From contig CAVQYQ010000006.1 of the NCBI GenBank assembly GCA_963718195.1, positions 558,001 through 622,000 of the forward strand: 64,000 nt of DNA, read 5' to 3'. The translations under genes and the position numbers were made by a program. Of this stretch, positions 1 through 9,055 are shown in pieces. Positions within the stretch are counted from its first letter, which is position 1. Each line of letters opens with the position of its first letter. The DNA comes from MADRE3 sp963718195. Its GTDB lineage: Bacteria; Desulfobacterota; Desulfobulbia; Desulfobulbales; Desulfocapsaceae. The notes below the pieces were generated by a model that made no database searches, was not told the DNA's origin, and was given only the letters and a program-made list of their open reading frames with translations.

Positions 1-2
1 CC

Positions 3-2948
3 CTTGATCTGGCCAATAGCGGTCTCCTCGTTCATATGATCAATGATGAACCGTCAATTGGCGGGACAATGTCCCGACTGGACAAAACATTTCCAACTGG
101 CGACTGTGCCATGTGCATGATCTCTCCACGCATGGTTGAAAGCAGTCGGCACCCCAATATCAAAATGCACACCATGACCAGCGTCCTTTCTGTTGCTGGT
201 GAGGAAGGTAATTTCTCGGTAAAGGTGGAGCAGAAAGCACGATATGTTGATCCAGATCGTTGTACCGGCTGTGGCGCCTGTGAAGAGAAATGTCCAAGCC
301 GTGTCCCGAACCTTTTCAATCAGGGACTCGACAACCGACGGGCGATATATGCTCTTTTTCCTCAGGCAGTGCCGAATACCCGGGCAATTGATGCTGATCA
401 TTGTCTCTATCTGACCAAGAATGTCTGCCGTAAATGTGAAAAAGTCTGTGACGCCGTTGCCATTAATTTTGAAGATACTGACAAGCAGTACGAACTCAAT
501 GTCGGTTCAGTAATTCTCACTCCCGGCCTGAAAACCTATGACCCTGCAATCCGGCAGGAGTTTGGCTACGGCAAACATAAAAACGTTGTTACAGCACTCC
601 AGTTTGAACGGTTGCTCTCGGCTTCCGGCCCCTGCGGCGGGACTGTCGAACGTCCGACCGACAAGGGCCATCCAAAGCGTCTGGCCTGGATTCAGTGTGT
701 CGGATCCCGAAATTCACATAATGGCAATGGTTGGTGTTCGTCGGTATGTTGCATGTATGCTGCAAAACAGTCAATTATTGCAAAAGAGCATGATCCCGAT
801 GTCGAGGCGACGATTTTCTATATGGAGCTTCGTGCCTATGGAAAAGATTTTGACAAGTATATCGATAAGGCAAAAAACGATAGCGGTGTAATCTACAGAC
901 GGGCAATGGTTTCTGAGATCATTGAGGATCCCGAGACCAAAAATCTGACCATTCACTATATCGATGAGGATGGTAATCGGATCAATGAAGAATTCGATAT
1001 GGCCATCCTTTCAATGGGTTTTGAACCACGTGAGGACTCAAAACAATTCGCAGAGATCTTTGGGATAGAAACCGATGAATATGGTTTTGCCAAGACCTCA
1101 AAGCTTGCCCCTGTTGAAACCAGTCGACCAGGTGTCTATGTTGCCGGAATATACGCCGGACCCAAGGATATCCCCGAGACGGTGATCCAGGGCAGCGGTG
1201 CATCGGCGCGGGCGATGTCGCTACTTGGGGAGAGTCGGGGGCAGGAAATTGAGGAGGTGGTTCTCCCGCCTGAACGGGATATTACCGGTGAAGAGCCGAA
1301 GATCGGCGTCATCGTCTGTCACTGCGGTGTTAATATTGCAGGAACTGTCGATGTAAAGGAAGTAGCAGAGGCTGCCGCAAAACAGCCTGGCGTTGCTCAT
1401 TCTGAAACCATAATTTATGCCTGCGCACCTGACGGCCAGCAGAAAATCCGTGATCTGGTCACTGAAAAAGGGCTTAACCGGGTGGTAATCGCCTCCTGTA
1501 CCCCTCGAACCCACTCTCCCCTTTTCCAGGATACCATTCGGGAGGTCGGGCTGAACAAATTCCTCTTTGAGCTTGCTGATATCCGTGAACAGTGTTCATG
1601 GTGTCACAAGGAAGACAAAGAGGTGGCAACCGCCAAAGCCATCGAAATCACCAATATGAATGTGGCAAAGACCAGGCTGCTGGAACCGGTCAGCCAGAAC
1701 TCGGTGGGCGTTAATCATTCAGCGCTGGTCGTCGGTGGCGGCATCGCCGGTATGACCGCCTCTCTGTCCCTGGCAGAGCAGGGCTATGGTGTTCACCTTG
1801 TTGAGCGAGAAGCGGTACTTGGAGGTCTCCTTCAGAAGGTCCGGCGAAATCTTGAAGGTGACGATGTTCAGGCCTATCTGAGTGATGTTGTCCAACAGGT
1901 AGAAAATGATGCATCGATCACTGTCCACAAAGAAACAATCGTTGAGAATACCGATGGTTTTGTTGGTAATTTCGTTACGACCCTTGCCAACGGTGAGTGC
2001 GTTGAGCACGGCGCGATTGTAATTGCCACCGGCGGTACTGAGTATGAGCCGACCGAGTATGGGTATGGTTCAACTGATGCAGTTATCACCCAGCGGCAAC
2101 TTGAGGAGTTGCTGGCAGAGCGCAGTCCGTCTACAAATGAGACATATGTGATGATCCAGTGCGTCGGCTCACGAGAGGAGCCGACCAATTACTGCTCGCG
2201 AGTCTGTTGTCAGGATGCGCTTAAAAATAGTATTGCAATCAAGGAAAAATCACCGGAAACCACGGTCGCCATCTTGTATCGGGACATGCGTGCTTACGGG
2301 CTGAAAGAAGATTACTACAAACAGGCCCGTGAACTTGGCGTACTCTTCTTTCTCTTTACTCCGGATCAGAAGCCGGAAGTAACACCTGCTGAAAGTGGCT
2401 GCCGCGTGAGTCTTCCCGGAAAAGTGCTGGGCAAAGAAATTGTAATTGATGCAGACTATGTTGTGCTGTCGACAGGACTCAGGCCGCAGCCTGATTCAAA
2501 TGAATTTGCCAAGAAGTATAAATTGACCTGTAATATTGACGATTATTTCATGGAAGCCCATGTCAAGCTCCGACCGATAGATTTTCCGAGCGAGGGCTTC
2601 TTTCTGGCCGGACTTAGCCATGCTCCGAAAAATCTGGAGGAAACCATCAGTCAGTCGCTTGCCGCTGCTGGCCGGGCAGGCGCATTATTGTCCCATGAAA
2701 GTCTGACTGTTTCAGGAGTTATCTCCAAACATAATCGCGACATGTGTATGTCCTGTCTGGCCTGTTTCAGAGCCTGTCCGTTTGACTCACCATTTATTGA
2801 TGAGGATGGAATGGTGAGTCACAACGAGGTCAAGTGCACCGGCTGCGGTATCTGTGCCGGTGTCTGCCCGGCAAAGGCATTCCAGGTCAATTTTTTCAGA
2901 GATGACCAGATTACCGCAATGATCGACTCTGTCACAGAGATCGATTGA
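3..2948 (+). CDS. hdrA: HdrA-type iron-sulfur flavoprotein, two-unit form (5' end cut by window)
   Basis: The reading frame is open from base 3, so the first ATG at 36 is internal and the start lies outside the window. The protein is a tandem of two HdrA-like units. The first carries a flavin domain, the TFPTGDCAMC signature and ferredoxin cysteines (CTGCGACEEKCP, then CRKCEKVC). The second starts near base 1300 (IGVIVCHCGVNIAG), has a second FAD fold (VVGGGIAGM) and ends in two 4Fe-4S motifs (CMSCLACFRACP, CTGCGICAGVCP). HdrA is the flavin-containing electron hub of heterodisulfide-reductase-type complexes. Followed 25 bp later by mvhD and then metV-metF, it most likely feeds electrons to, or bifurcates them at, methylene-tetrahydrofolate reductase. 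Family and context are solid; the direction of electron flow is inferred. Confidence 0.93.
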   Translation, partial: LDLANSGLLVHMINDEPSIGGTMSRLDKTFPTGDCAMCMISPRMVESSRHPNIKMHTMTSVLSVAGEEGNFSVKVEQKARYVDPDRCTGCGACEEKCPSRVPNLFNQGLDNRRAIYALFPQAVPNTRAIDADHCLYLTKNVCRKCEKVCDAVAINFEDTDKQYELNVGSVILTPGLKTYDPAIRQEFGYGKHKNVVTALQFERLLSASGPCGGTVERPTDKGHPKRLAWIQCVGSRNSHNGNGWCSSVCCMYAAKQSIIAKEHDPDVEATIFYMELRAYGKDFDKYIDKAKNDSGVIYRRAMVSEIIEDPETKNLTIHYIDEDGNRINEEFDMAILSMGFEPREDSKQFAEIFGIETDEYGFAKTSKLAPVETSRPGVYVAGIYAGPKDIPETVIQGSGASARAMSLLGESRGQEIEEVVLPPERDITGEEPKIGVIVCHCGVNIAGTVDVKEVAEAAAKQPGVAHSETIIYACAPDGQQKIRDLVTEKGLNRVVIASCTPRTHSPLFQDTIREVGLNKFLFELADIREQCSWCHKEDKEVATAKAIEITNMNVAKTRLLEPVSQNSVGVNHSALVVGGGIAGMTASLSLAEQGYGVHLVEREAVLGGLLQKVRRNLEGDDVQAYLSDVVQQVENDASITVHKETIVENTDGFVGNFVTTLANGECVEHGAIVIATGGTEYEPTEYGYGSTDAVITQRQLEELLAERSPSTNETYVMIQCVGSREEPTNYCSRVCCQDALKNSIAIKEKSPETTVAILYRDMRAYGLKEDYYKQARELGVLFFLFTPDQKPEVTPAESGCRVSLPGKVLGKEIVIDADYVVLSTGLRPQPDSNEFAKKYKLTCNIDDYFMEAHVKLRPIDFPSEGFFLAGLSHAPKNLEETISQSLAAAGRAGALLSHESLTVSGVISKHNRDMCMSCLACFRACPFDSPFIDEDGMVSHNEVKCTGCGICAGVCPAKAFQVNFFRDDQITAMIDSVTEID

Positions 2949-2973
2949 CCATAACCCATGAGGAACGAATCGT

Positions 2974-3492
2974 ATGGCACCTGGTGAAGAAGTGAAGACG
3001 GAACAGGTGAGTCCTGAAGTTAAACCAAAGGAAATACCTGCAGACTGGAAAGCAAATATAATTGCCTTTGCCTGTCACTACTGCGCTTTTGCAGCAGCTG
3101 ACCTGGCGGGTGTGATGAGGCTGACCTATCCACCCAATGTCAAGGTAATCAGGCTCCCCTGCACCGGGAAGCTTGATCAGGTCTACATTATGCGTGCTTT
3201 TGAACGGGGGATAGACGGTGTCTTTGTGGCGGGCTGACTCCAGGGGCAATGTCATTTCCTGGAAGGAAATACCAATGCTACAAAGCGGGTTCAACGGGTA
3301 AAAAAATTACTGACCACTGTCGGGGTCGATCCTGAGCGGGTTCATTTTTATAACCTCTCCGCAGCACAGGGTCCGCGGTGGGCTGAGATCTGTACCGAGT
3401 TTACCGAGAAAATAATTGCGCTGGGGCCTTCGCCAATCTGGCTGGCGCTTAAAAAGAAACGTGCCGACCAGTGTGACACGCAGGCTGCCTGA
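2974..3492 (+). CDS. mvhD: MvhD-type [2Fe-2S] subunit, selenocysteine-containing
   Basis: Encodes a 172-residue delta subunit of the methyl-viologen-reducing hydrogenase family, which passes electrons to HdrA. An in-frame TGA at 3235-3237 (residue 88) falls where the family has the conserved Cys of GC-x-CH; reading through gives VAG-Sec-LQGQCHF followed by a normal MvhD C-terminus (GVDPERVHFYNLSAAQG, later EICTEF) up to a TGA at 3490. A hairpin lies directly behind the UGA. Selenocysteine in this family is known from methanogens and Desulfobacterota, so I read it as Sec, not a pseudogene. The N-terminal half has CHYCAFAAADLAG. It sits between hdrA and metV in one operon. Ordinary gene callers would split or truncate it at 3237. 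Confidence 0.9.
3238..3265 (+). promoter_or_regulatory. Candidate bacterial SECIS hairpin for mvhD
   Basis: Directly after the UGA, TCCAGG (3239-3244) pairs perfectly with CCTGGA (3258-3263), leaving a 13-nt loop that starts with GGG. Position and size fit a bacterial SECIS element, which SelB binds within the coding sequence. The loop sequence has not been compared with a covariance model. Confidence 0.6.
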
Positions 3493-3544
3493 ACTAAGTG
3501 TTTCGACTGAACTACCTCGTTTTTGAAGAAGGAGTCAATGAATT

Positions 3545-4208
3545 ATGATAGTAGGAGAACAGAAACCGTTTGAAGAAATCTGGGAGATGGTCAAACATCA
3601 CAAACAGCTCACCGTCTACGGCTGCAATACCTGTGTCGCAGTCTGTCACCAGGGGGGCAATAAAGAGGCCGGAATCCTGGCATCACAATTGAAGATGCGG
3701 GCCAGCCAGGATGGTGTTGATATTGAAATCGTTGACAGCGGTATCGAACGTCAATGTGAGCATGAGTTTTTTGAGAAGACCGAGGAGCTGATCGAAGGCT
3801 CAGAAGCAGTTCTCAGCCTGGCCTGTGGGATCGGTGTGCAGTTTATGGCAACCAAGTATAAAAAGACGCCGATTTACCCGGCGCTGAACACCACCTTTCT
3901 TGGGCGATGTTATTGAAAGTGGTCATTTTACAGAGAAATGTCAGGCGTGCGGTGACTGCGTCCTTGGTGTTACAGGGGGCGTCTGTCCGGTCAGCCGATG
4001 CTGCAAACGATTATTCAATGGTCCCTGCGGAGGCTCTTCAGACGGCAAGTGTGAAATTTCAAAAGAACTTGATTGTGCCTGGCAGCTCGTTGTTGATCGC
4101 CTTGAGGCCATGGGCAGGATGGATGATTACGAGAAGGTTCAGCCATTGAAAGACTGGTCTAAGGACAGGGCTGGTGGACCTCGTTCATTTAAACTGGAGG
4201 ACTTCTGA
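3545..4208 (+). CDS. metV: MetV-like zinc/Fe-S subunit of methylene-THF reductase, apparent +1 frameshift
   Basis: The first part (3545-3916 frame) has VYGCNTCVAVCHQGG and a Rossmann-like body ending in TTFLG. The family continuation (HFTEKCQACGDCVLG, GGVCPVSRC, LFNGPCGGSSDGKCE) is in the +1 frame from about 3900 to the TGA at 4206. Skipping one base at CTT-GGG-C-GAT restores FLGDVIESGHF with family-like spacing. MetV is the partner that links MetF to an electron donor. It follows mvhD by about 50 bp and overlaps metF (TGATG). Because both halves are well conserved and the operon is intact, an extra G in the sequence or recoding is more likely than decay. Confidence 0.85.
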
Positions 4209-5146
4209 TGGCTGTAGAGACAATTACCGAGAGCAAGCTTGAGAAGGTACTGAAGAGCGGGCAGCAGGCGGTTACCAGTGAATGCGGGCCACCGCGATCA
4301 AGTGACCCGGCCCATATCATCGAGAAAGGGAACCTGATAAGAAATCACGTTGATTCGGTCAACATTACAGATAACCAGACGTCCGTGACCAGGCTATGCA
4401 GTCTTGCGGCCTGCGTCCACCTGAAGCAGCAGGGTATTGATCCGATTCTCCAGATGGTGGTCAGGGACCGAAATAGAATTGCTTTGCAGAGCGATATTCT
4501 CGGAGCTGCCTCGTTTGGCATCCACAATATTCTCTGTTTATCCGGTGACCACCAGAGCTTTGGTGATAATCCGCAGGCCCAGAATGTCTTTGATCTTGAC
4601 TCCATGCAGCTGGTCCAGACGGTAAGGCATATGAGGGATGAGGGAAGGTTTCTCAGCGGTGATGAAATAAAGGTTCCCCCCAGCATGTTTGTCGGGGCAG
4701 CAGCCAACCCGTTTGGAGACCCATTCAAAATCAGGGTTCCCCGTCTGGCCAAAAAGATTGCCTGTGGTGCGGAGTTTATCCAGACGCAATGTATCTATAA
4801 CGTTGACAAGTTTGAGAAATGGATGGAAGGGGTGCGTGAGCGCGGCCTGCACGAGAAAGTGTATATAATGGCAGGCATTACCCCGATGCGATCAGTCGGT
4901 ATGGCCAGATACCTTGCCAAGAACGTTCCCGGAATGGATGTCCCTGATGAGTTGATCGAACGTCTTAAGGGAGTCGAAAAGAATAAACAGTCCGAAGAAG
5001 GGATTACCATTGCTGTTGAGACCATCCAGCGACTCAAGGAAGTCGAAGGTGTTGCCGGATTCCATATCATGGCAATCGAGTGGGAAGAGAAAGTTCCCGA
5101 GATGGTTGAGCGCTCGGGTCTGTACCCACGCCCGGAGGTTAACTGA
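4208..5146 (+). CDS. metF: 5,10-methylenetetrahydrofolate reductase
   Basis: A 312-residue TIM-barrel protein of the MetF family, close to the usual 290-310 residues. It reduces methylene-THF to methyl-THF. Recognisable parts are TSECGPPRSSD near the N-terminus, SVNITDNQTSVTRLCSLA, ILCLSGDHQSFGDNP and FVGAAANPFGDP, and AEFIQTQCIYN in the barrel. The ATG overlaps the metV stop codon, implying translational coupling. With hdrA, mvhD and metV upstream this is the ferredoxin/NADH- or HdrA-linked reductase of the Wood-Ljungdahl methyl branch rather than a methionine-only enzyme; that assignment rests on gene context. A strong terminator follows at 5185. Confidence 0.95.
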   Translation: MAVETITESKLEKVLKSGQQAVTSECGPPRSSDPAHIIEKGNLIRNHVDSVNITDNQTSVTRLCSLAACVHLKQQGIDPILQMVVRDRNRIALQSDILGAASFGIHNILCLSGDHQSFGDNPQAQNVFDLDSMQLVQTVRHMRDEGRFLSGDEIKVPPSMFVGAAANPFGDPFKIRVPRLAKKIACGAEFIQTQCIYNVDKFEKWMEGVRERGLHEKVYIMAGITPMRSVGMARYLAKNVPGMDVPDELIERLKGVEKNKQSEEGITIAVETIQRLKEVEGVAGFHIMAIEWEEKVPEMVERSGLYPRPEVN

Positions 5147-5184
5147 GAGAGGGGATCGAACAGTACTAAATCGACCTGCTAACT

Positions 5185-5226
5185 AAGGCCGGGTTACGTT
5201 ACGTAACCCGGCCTTCTGTTTTTTCT
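5185..5226 (+). terminator. Rho-independent terminator of the hdrA-metF operon
   Basis: A perfect 14-bp stem (5185-5198 with 5202-5215) closed by a TTA loop is followed by CTGTTTTTTC. It lies about 40 bp after the metF stop. Confidence 0.9.
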
Positions 5227-5400
5227 AGCCGGAGGCAGCTTTCATTTTCCTTCCCTGGCCTGACTTGACAACGATAATTATGTGATAATCTGTTTGACTA
5301 CACTGTTATGAATTGATGCCGTTAGCAAACATCTCATGACATGCTATAAACCTAGCTATCCAGCCAGTACTATTATTAAAACCGTATAAAGGAGACTTAA

Positions 5401-5595
5401 ATGGCCACGTATGAATGCGACAAGTGTGGAATGGCAGTAAATGCAACCTGTGCAAAATGCGATGCTCCGCTTGTGGATGACTCGCTGAAACTCGATGATG
5501 GGAATGAAGTTCAGATTTCCAAGTGCCCAAACGGACACGGCAAGATTAAATCACCGCTGTGCTGTGGACAGGACATGACCTGTAAACTCTCGTAA
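5401..5595 (+). CDS. Small zinc-ribbon / desulforedoxin-like protein
   Basis: 64 residues with CDKCG and CAKC near the N-terminus, a CPNGHGK turn, and PLCCGQDMTC at the C-terminus. The CCG-x-x-M ending resembles the metal-binding end of desulforedoxin-type modules, and the protein at 9632 has a similar PLCCGRDM ending. An upstream AAAGGAGA gives a good ribosome-binding site, and the gene has its own terminator at 5657, so it is a monocistronic unit. Metal binding (Zn or Fe) is a fair inference; the role is unknown. Confidence 0.75.
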   Translation: MATYECDKCGMAVNATCAKCDAPLVDDSLKLDDGNEVQISKCPNGHGKIKSPLCCGQDMTCKLS

Positions 5596-5656
5596 TCAGG
5601 TCTTATCGTCGGTTGTCCTGCTGGTATCGAGTTATCGGATGGGATATTATTTTTTA

Positions 5657-5686
5657 AAAGGGGCTGTTATTAACAGTCCCTTTTTC
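5657..5686 (+). terminator. Rho-independent terminator, target of the intron fragment behind it
   Basis: AAAGGGGCTGTT (5657-5668) pairs with AACAGTCCCTTT (5672-5683) across an ATT loop, with one G-T pair, and runs into TTTTTCTAT. It closes the small zinc gene. Group IIC intron-like sequence starts at 5690, only a few bases behind the T-run. Confidence 0.85.
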
Positions 5687-5689
5687 TAT

Positions 5690-5741
5690 GTGCGCCCGGC
5701 AGGGGCGCACATACTTGGAGGTGCAAGTCCTCTACACCGGC
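5690..5741 (+). mobile_element. 5'-end fragment of a group IIC intron
   Basis: The segment starts GTGCGCCCGGCAGGGGCGC and continues GGAGGTGCAAGTCCTC. From memory this matches the start of class C group II introns (such as the Oceanobacillus ribozyme): GUG-GCCCGGCA, a GGG-GC arm, then GGUG-(A)-AGUCC. Class C introns insert just behind terminator hairpins, which is the situation here. Only about 50 nt remain; no domain V, reverse transcriptase or 3' end is seen before the adjoining nuoE relic. The exact right edge is uncertain (5736-5745). Confidence 0.6.
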
Positions 5742-6082
5742 TACATTTTCCAGGCTATGCTGGTAATCTTCAGAAGTAGCGCCACAGGAGATGCCAAGTT
5801 CTCGCTCAAATGCCTCAAGAACCCGAGCCGCACCTTTGACGTGACATGCTGTGCCGGAACAGATCTTGGTCTGGTTTTTGCCGCGGCGCGAAAAGTAAAA
5901 CTGGGCATAAAATGTTGCAACACCGTATACTTGACTTTCTGGAATTCCCGTTGTTTGGCAACAGCTATCATAGCCTCTTACGGCAGATAGCCGAGTTCCT
6001 CCTGCACTGCCTGCAGGATCGGAATAAGTGCGTTGGATTTACGCTTAAAGGGCTCGAGTACTGCACTCAAACGTTCAACCAT
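5737..6082 (-). pseudogene. Broken NuoE/HndA-type [2Fe-2S] thioredoxin-fold subunit
   Basis: From an ATG at 6082 with an AGGAGG ribosome-binding site, the minus strand reads MVERLSAVLEPFKRK, ALIPILQAVQEELGYLP, then a TAA stop. After a frameshift it continues GIPESQVYGVATFYAQF and CSGTACHVKGAARVLE, stopping at LENVAG, before the second pair of cluster cysteines. It aligns along its length with the intact NuoE-like gene at 30646-31101. Premature stop, frameshift and loss of the 3' end make it a pseudogene. It lies directly behind nfnB in the same direction, so it was probably the next gene of that operon; its 3' end meets the intron fragment. Confidence 0.85.
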
Positions 6083-6136
6083 CGTATGTCCTCCTTCCGT
6101 TAATAGGTCTGTTTAACGTGCCGTTATCAAAAAAAA

Positions 6137-7546
6137 TTACCAGCCAAGGTTCAAGTAATCATGAATAGAATCTGCGGCCTGCCTGCCTGCCCCCATAGCC
6201 AGGATAACGGTGGCAGCTCCTGTGACGATATCGCCACCAGCCCACACAGCTTTTTTTGTCGTTTTCCCCGTTCGTTCATCGGTGACGATGTACCCCCAGT
6301 CATTGAGCTTCATGTCAGGTGTTTCACTTGTCAACAGTGGGTTAGCGCCGGAACCGACAGCGACGATGCAGAGGTCACAATCCATGTGAAATTCAGATCC
6401 TTCAATTGCAACCGGACGCCTTCTGCCTGAATCATCAGGCTCACCGAGCTCCATCTTCAAGCATTCCATGCCGGTTAATCGGCCTTTGTCGTTACCGATA
6501 TATCGGGTTGGGTTGGTGAGGAGAAACATATCAATACCTTCCTCCTCCGCATGATGAATCTCTGCTTGACGGGCAGGCATTTCCTCGCGGGATCTGCGGT
6601 AGACAATTTTTACATTCTCGGCGCCAAGTCGCATCGCTGTACGGGCAGCGTCCATTGCCACGTTTCCAGCCCCGAGCACTACTACGTTTTTGCCCATGGG
6701 AATTGGCGTATCGACCTCAGGAAATTTGTAGGCCTTCATCAGGTTGGCCCGGGTCAGGTACTCATTGGCCGAAAGAATACCTACCAGATTTTCACCAGGC
6801 AGGTTCATGAAGCGGGGTAGTCCGGCTCCAACCCCGACATAGATTGCATCGTAACCCTGTTCGAATAATTCATCCAGTGAGACCGTGCGGCCAACCACTG
6901 CATTACATTCAAGTTTGACACCAAGCCGCTCAAGAAAATGTACCTCCTGGGCAACGATATCTTTTGGCAGCCGAAATTCAGGGATACCATAAACCAGTAC
7001 ACCGCCGGGTTTATGGAAGGCTTCAAGAATGGTCACCTCATGCCCTTTCTGAATCAGGTCACCGGCGACGGTCAATCCGGAGGGGCCGGACCCGACAACC
7101 GCCACTTTCTTTCCAGTCGGGGCGGATTTAGGGGGGAGTTCACCTGTCCCGAATTCCCGTTCGTAATCGGCGCAGAATCGTTCCAGGTTGCCAATGGCGA
7201 CCGGCTCTCCCTTTCTGCCGACAATACACTTTCCTTCACACTGGATTTCCTGGGGACAAACACGTCCGCATACAGCGGGAAGTGCGTTCATACTCCATAA
7301 ATTTCGAATCGCCCCGGTCATGTCTCCCTGGGCAAGCAAGTCAATAAATCCGGGAATATCAACACCGACCGGACAGCCAGCTACACAGCCTGGTTTTTTA
7401 CATTGCAAACAGCGCGCAGCTTCCTCCTGCGCCATTTTAGGAGTGTAACCGGTTGGTACCTCCAGAAAATTTCTGGCTCTGATTTCCGGTTCCTGCTCGG
7501 GCATTGGTACCCTGGGGTTTTTCTTGGTTGCTGCTTTTTCTGCCAT
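6137..7546 (-). CDS. nfnB: NfnB / glutamate-synthase-small-subunit-like flavoprotein
   Basis: About 469 residues. The N-terminus carries the Fe-S cysteines typical of GltD/NfnB (CLQCKKPGC-VAGCP, CGRVCPQEIQCEGKC). It is followed by an FAD Rossmann motif (VAVVGSGPSGLTVA), an NADP-binding motif (VVVLGAGNVAMDAA) and the C-terminal FAD contact (AGGDIVTGAATV). Together with NfnA it forms the bifurcating NADH-dependent reduced ferredoxin:NADP+ oxidoreductase. The ATG at 7546 is chosen over 7558 because a GGAGGGAG site lies just before it. nfnA lies 82 bp upstream in the same direction. A stand-alone glutamate synthase role is unlikely without gltB. Confidence 0.92.
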   Translation of the reverse strand: MAEKAATKKNPRVPMPEQEPEIRARNFLEVPTGYTPKMAQEEAARCLQCKKPGCVAGCPVGVDIPGFIDLLAQGDMTGAIRNLWSMNALPAVCGRVCPQEIQCEGKCIVGRKGEPVAIGNLERFCADYEREFGTGELPPKSAPTGKKVAVVGSGPSGLTVAGDLIQKGHEVTILEAFHKPGGVLVYGIPEFRLPKDIVAQEVHFLERLGVKLECNAVVGRTVSLDELFEQGYDAIYVGVGAGLPRFMNLPGENLVGILSANEYLTRANLMKAYKFPEVDTPIPMGKNVVVLGAGNVAMDAARTAMRLGAENVKIVYRRSREEMPARQAEIHHAEEEGIDMFLLTNPTRYIGNDKGRLTGMECLKMELGEPDDSGRRRPVAIEGSEFHMDCDLCIVAVGSGANPLLTSETPDMKLNDWGYIVTDERTGKTTKKAVWAGGDIVTGAATVILAMGAGRQAADSIHDYLNLGW

Positions 7547-7628
7547 TTCTCCCTCCATAGATATAAAACTGATCTCAAGTTGTCAGTGCTATCAAAAGTG
7601 ACCAGGTCGACTTCCAGTTGACAGGGAT

Positions 7629-8465
7629 TTATTTCGCATCACGGATTGTGCAATAATCCTCGTGACATTTTTTTTCGTCTTCCATGTAGGCCTGAAGCCT
7701 GAGCATTAACTCGTCGTAATCGACCTGATGTCCATCGAATTCCGGGCCATCAACACAGGCAAACTTGGTCTCACCACCAACGGTGACCCGGCAGCCACCG
7801 CACATGCCGGTACCATCAACCATAATCGGGTTCAGGCTCACAAGTGTAGGGACATTGAATTCCCTGGTTATATTACTGACGGCTCGCATCATCGGAACAG
7901 GACCGATGGCGACAACCTGTTTGATACCCCCCTCCTCGAGGATGTTTTTCATCACATCCGTGACGAACCCATGGTGACCGTAGGACCCGTCGTCCGTACA
8001 GACACGAAGATCATGGGAAGCGTCTTTCATCTGCTCTTCAAGGATCAGGAGGTCTTTGTTCCGGGCCCCGATAATACAGGTAACATCGTTACCGACATCC
8101 TTCATGGCACGGGTGATCGGGTGAAGAACGGCTACACCGGTTCCACCACCGACACAGATAACTTTACCCACCTTTTCGAGGTGCGTTGCCTTGCCCAGGG
8201 GGCCAATGACATCCTGAAAGCCGTCACCTTTCTTCAGGTCCCTGAACCGGGCAGTCGATTTACCAACCACCATATAAATAATGGTAATGGTTCCCTTCTC
8301 TTTATCGGTCGAGGCCATTGTGAGGGGAATCCGTTCTCCATCTTCATCTGCTTTCAGGATGACAAACTGACCGGGCAGGGCTTTCTTGGCTATCAGGGGT
8401 GCCTCAATCTCATTGAGAATTACTGTTCCTTCAGCCATCTCTTCACGTCTGACAATTTTAAACAT
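7629..8465 (-). CDS. nfnA: NfnA / ferredoxin-NADP+ reductase-type subunit
   Basis: A 278-residue protein with an N-terminal FAD-binding barrel (GQFVILKADEDGERIPLT), a nucleotide-binding region (VGGGTGVAVLHPITRA) and a C-terminal [2Fe-2S] cysteine set (GTGMCGGCRVTVGGETKFACVDG in outline: MCGGC, then C). This is the architecture of NfnA/SudB and of dihydroorotate dehydrogenase electron-transfer subunits. The adjacent nfnB settles it as NfnA. GGAGG sits seven bases before the ATG. NfnAB couples NADPH, NADH and ferredoxin pools in the cytoplasm, which suits an acetyl-CoA-pathway autotroph. Confidence 0.92.
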   Translation of the reverse strand: MFKIVRREEMAEGTVILNEIEAPLIAKKALPGQFVILKADEDGERIPLTMASTDKEKGTITIIYMVVGKSTARFRDLKKGDGFQDVIGPLGKATHLEKVGKVICVGGGTGVAVLHPITRAMKDVGNDVTCIIGARNKDLLILEEQMKDASHDLRVCTDDGSYGHHGFVTDVMKNILEEGGIKQVVAIGPVPMMRAVSNITREFNVPTLVSLNPIMVDGTGMCGGCRVTVGGETKFACVDGPEFDGHQVDYDELMLRLQAYMEDEKKCHEDYCTIRDAK

Positions 8466-9055
8466 GTTACCTCCAGATTCTCAAAATCATAAATTTAAAA
8501 GCATTCCCATGGTTATCAGGATAATGGTGCTCCTCCCGACACATGAAATAATGAGATGATGCTTTGTTAGGCATTGAAAATCATCAACATCTCAAACAGA
8601 ACAACTCTTGGAAAGTACTCTCTTTGACTATTCTTTTCAATCATGTTTTAGCCTCTTGCTGATCAGAAAACGCTGAAACATCAGATCAATATTATTGAAA
8701 GATACAGGTTCGAAGAATGTCATGGAGTCGATCTTTCAGGGGATTGCCGGTTTCTTGCCGGGTTGGCTTTTGGGTAGAGGTTTTGTCGAGCGGATGGCAA
8801 GGCGTGCGTTGCTCATTTTATCACCATGTCCAACTTCTTATTTTCGTCGTGGTAATGTAGAAAAGAGTTGTCTGCCTGACGGGATTACGTTAGGATTCTG
8901 GATGGTTCCAATCAAGCACCGAATGAACCCGTGGGTGTTGACAATCACCGGTGCTGTATATAGATATAATATTTACTATCATTAACCGGGTTGACGGCAG
9001 TTCTCATATTTTTTTGAGAGCTGCTGGCTTATTAAGCATAAATAGTGAGCTAAGT
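8466..9055. other. Intergenic region between divergent nfnA and cooT
   Basis: 590 bp with no convincing gene. It must hold the promoters of nfnAB (leftward) and of the cooT cluster (rightward). A plus-strand open frame at 8695-8985 has no recognisable domain, a poor start context and an unusual composition, and I do not annotate it. Confidence 0.6.
8938..8970 (+). promoter_or_regulatory. Possible promoter of the cooT cluster
   Basis: A consensus TTGACA (8938-8943) is followed by overlapping AT-rich candidates, TATAGA at 8959 (15-bp spacer) and TATAAT at 8965 (21-bp spacer). Neither spacing is ideal. It lies about 90-120 bp before cooT. Confidence 0.35.

Noticed and set aside
2974..3237. mvhD as a truncated pseudogene
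   Set aside because: Reading through the TGA gives the conserved MvhD C-terminus with no other defect, the TGA sits at a family cysteine and a hairpin follows; selenocysteine explains it better.
3545..4208. metV as two adjacent genes
   Set aside because: The halves join at FLG with family spacing, and the second has no start signal.
5688..5990. Plus-strand open frame across the intron fragment
   Set aside because: It is the antisense of the nuoE relic, whose homology lies on the minus strand.
8695..8985. Plus-strand open frame of 96 codons
   Set aside because: No recognisable domain, no good start site and overlap with likely promoter DNA.
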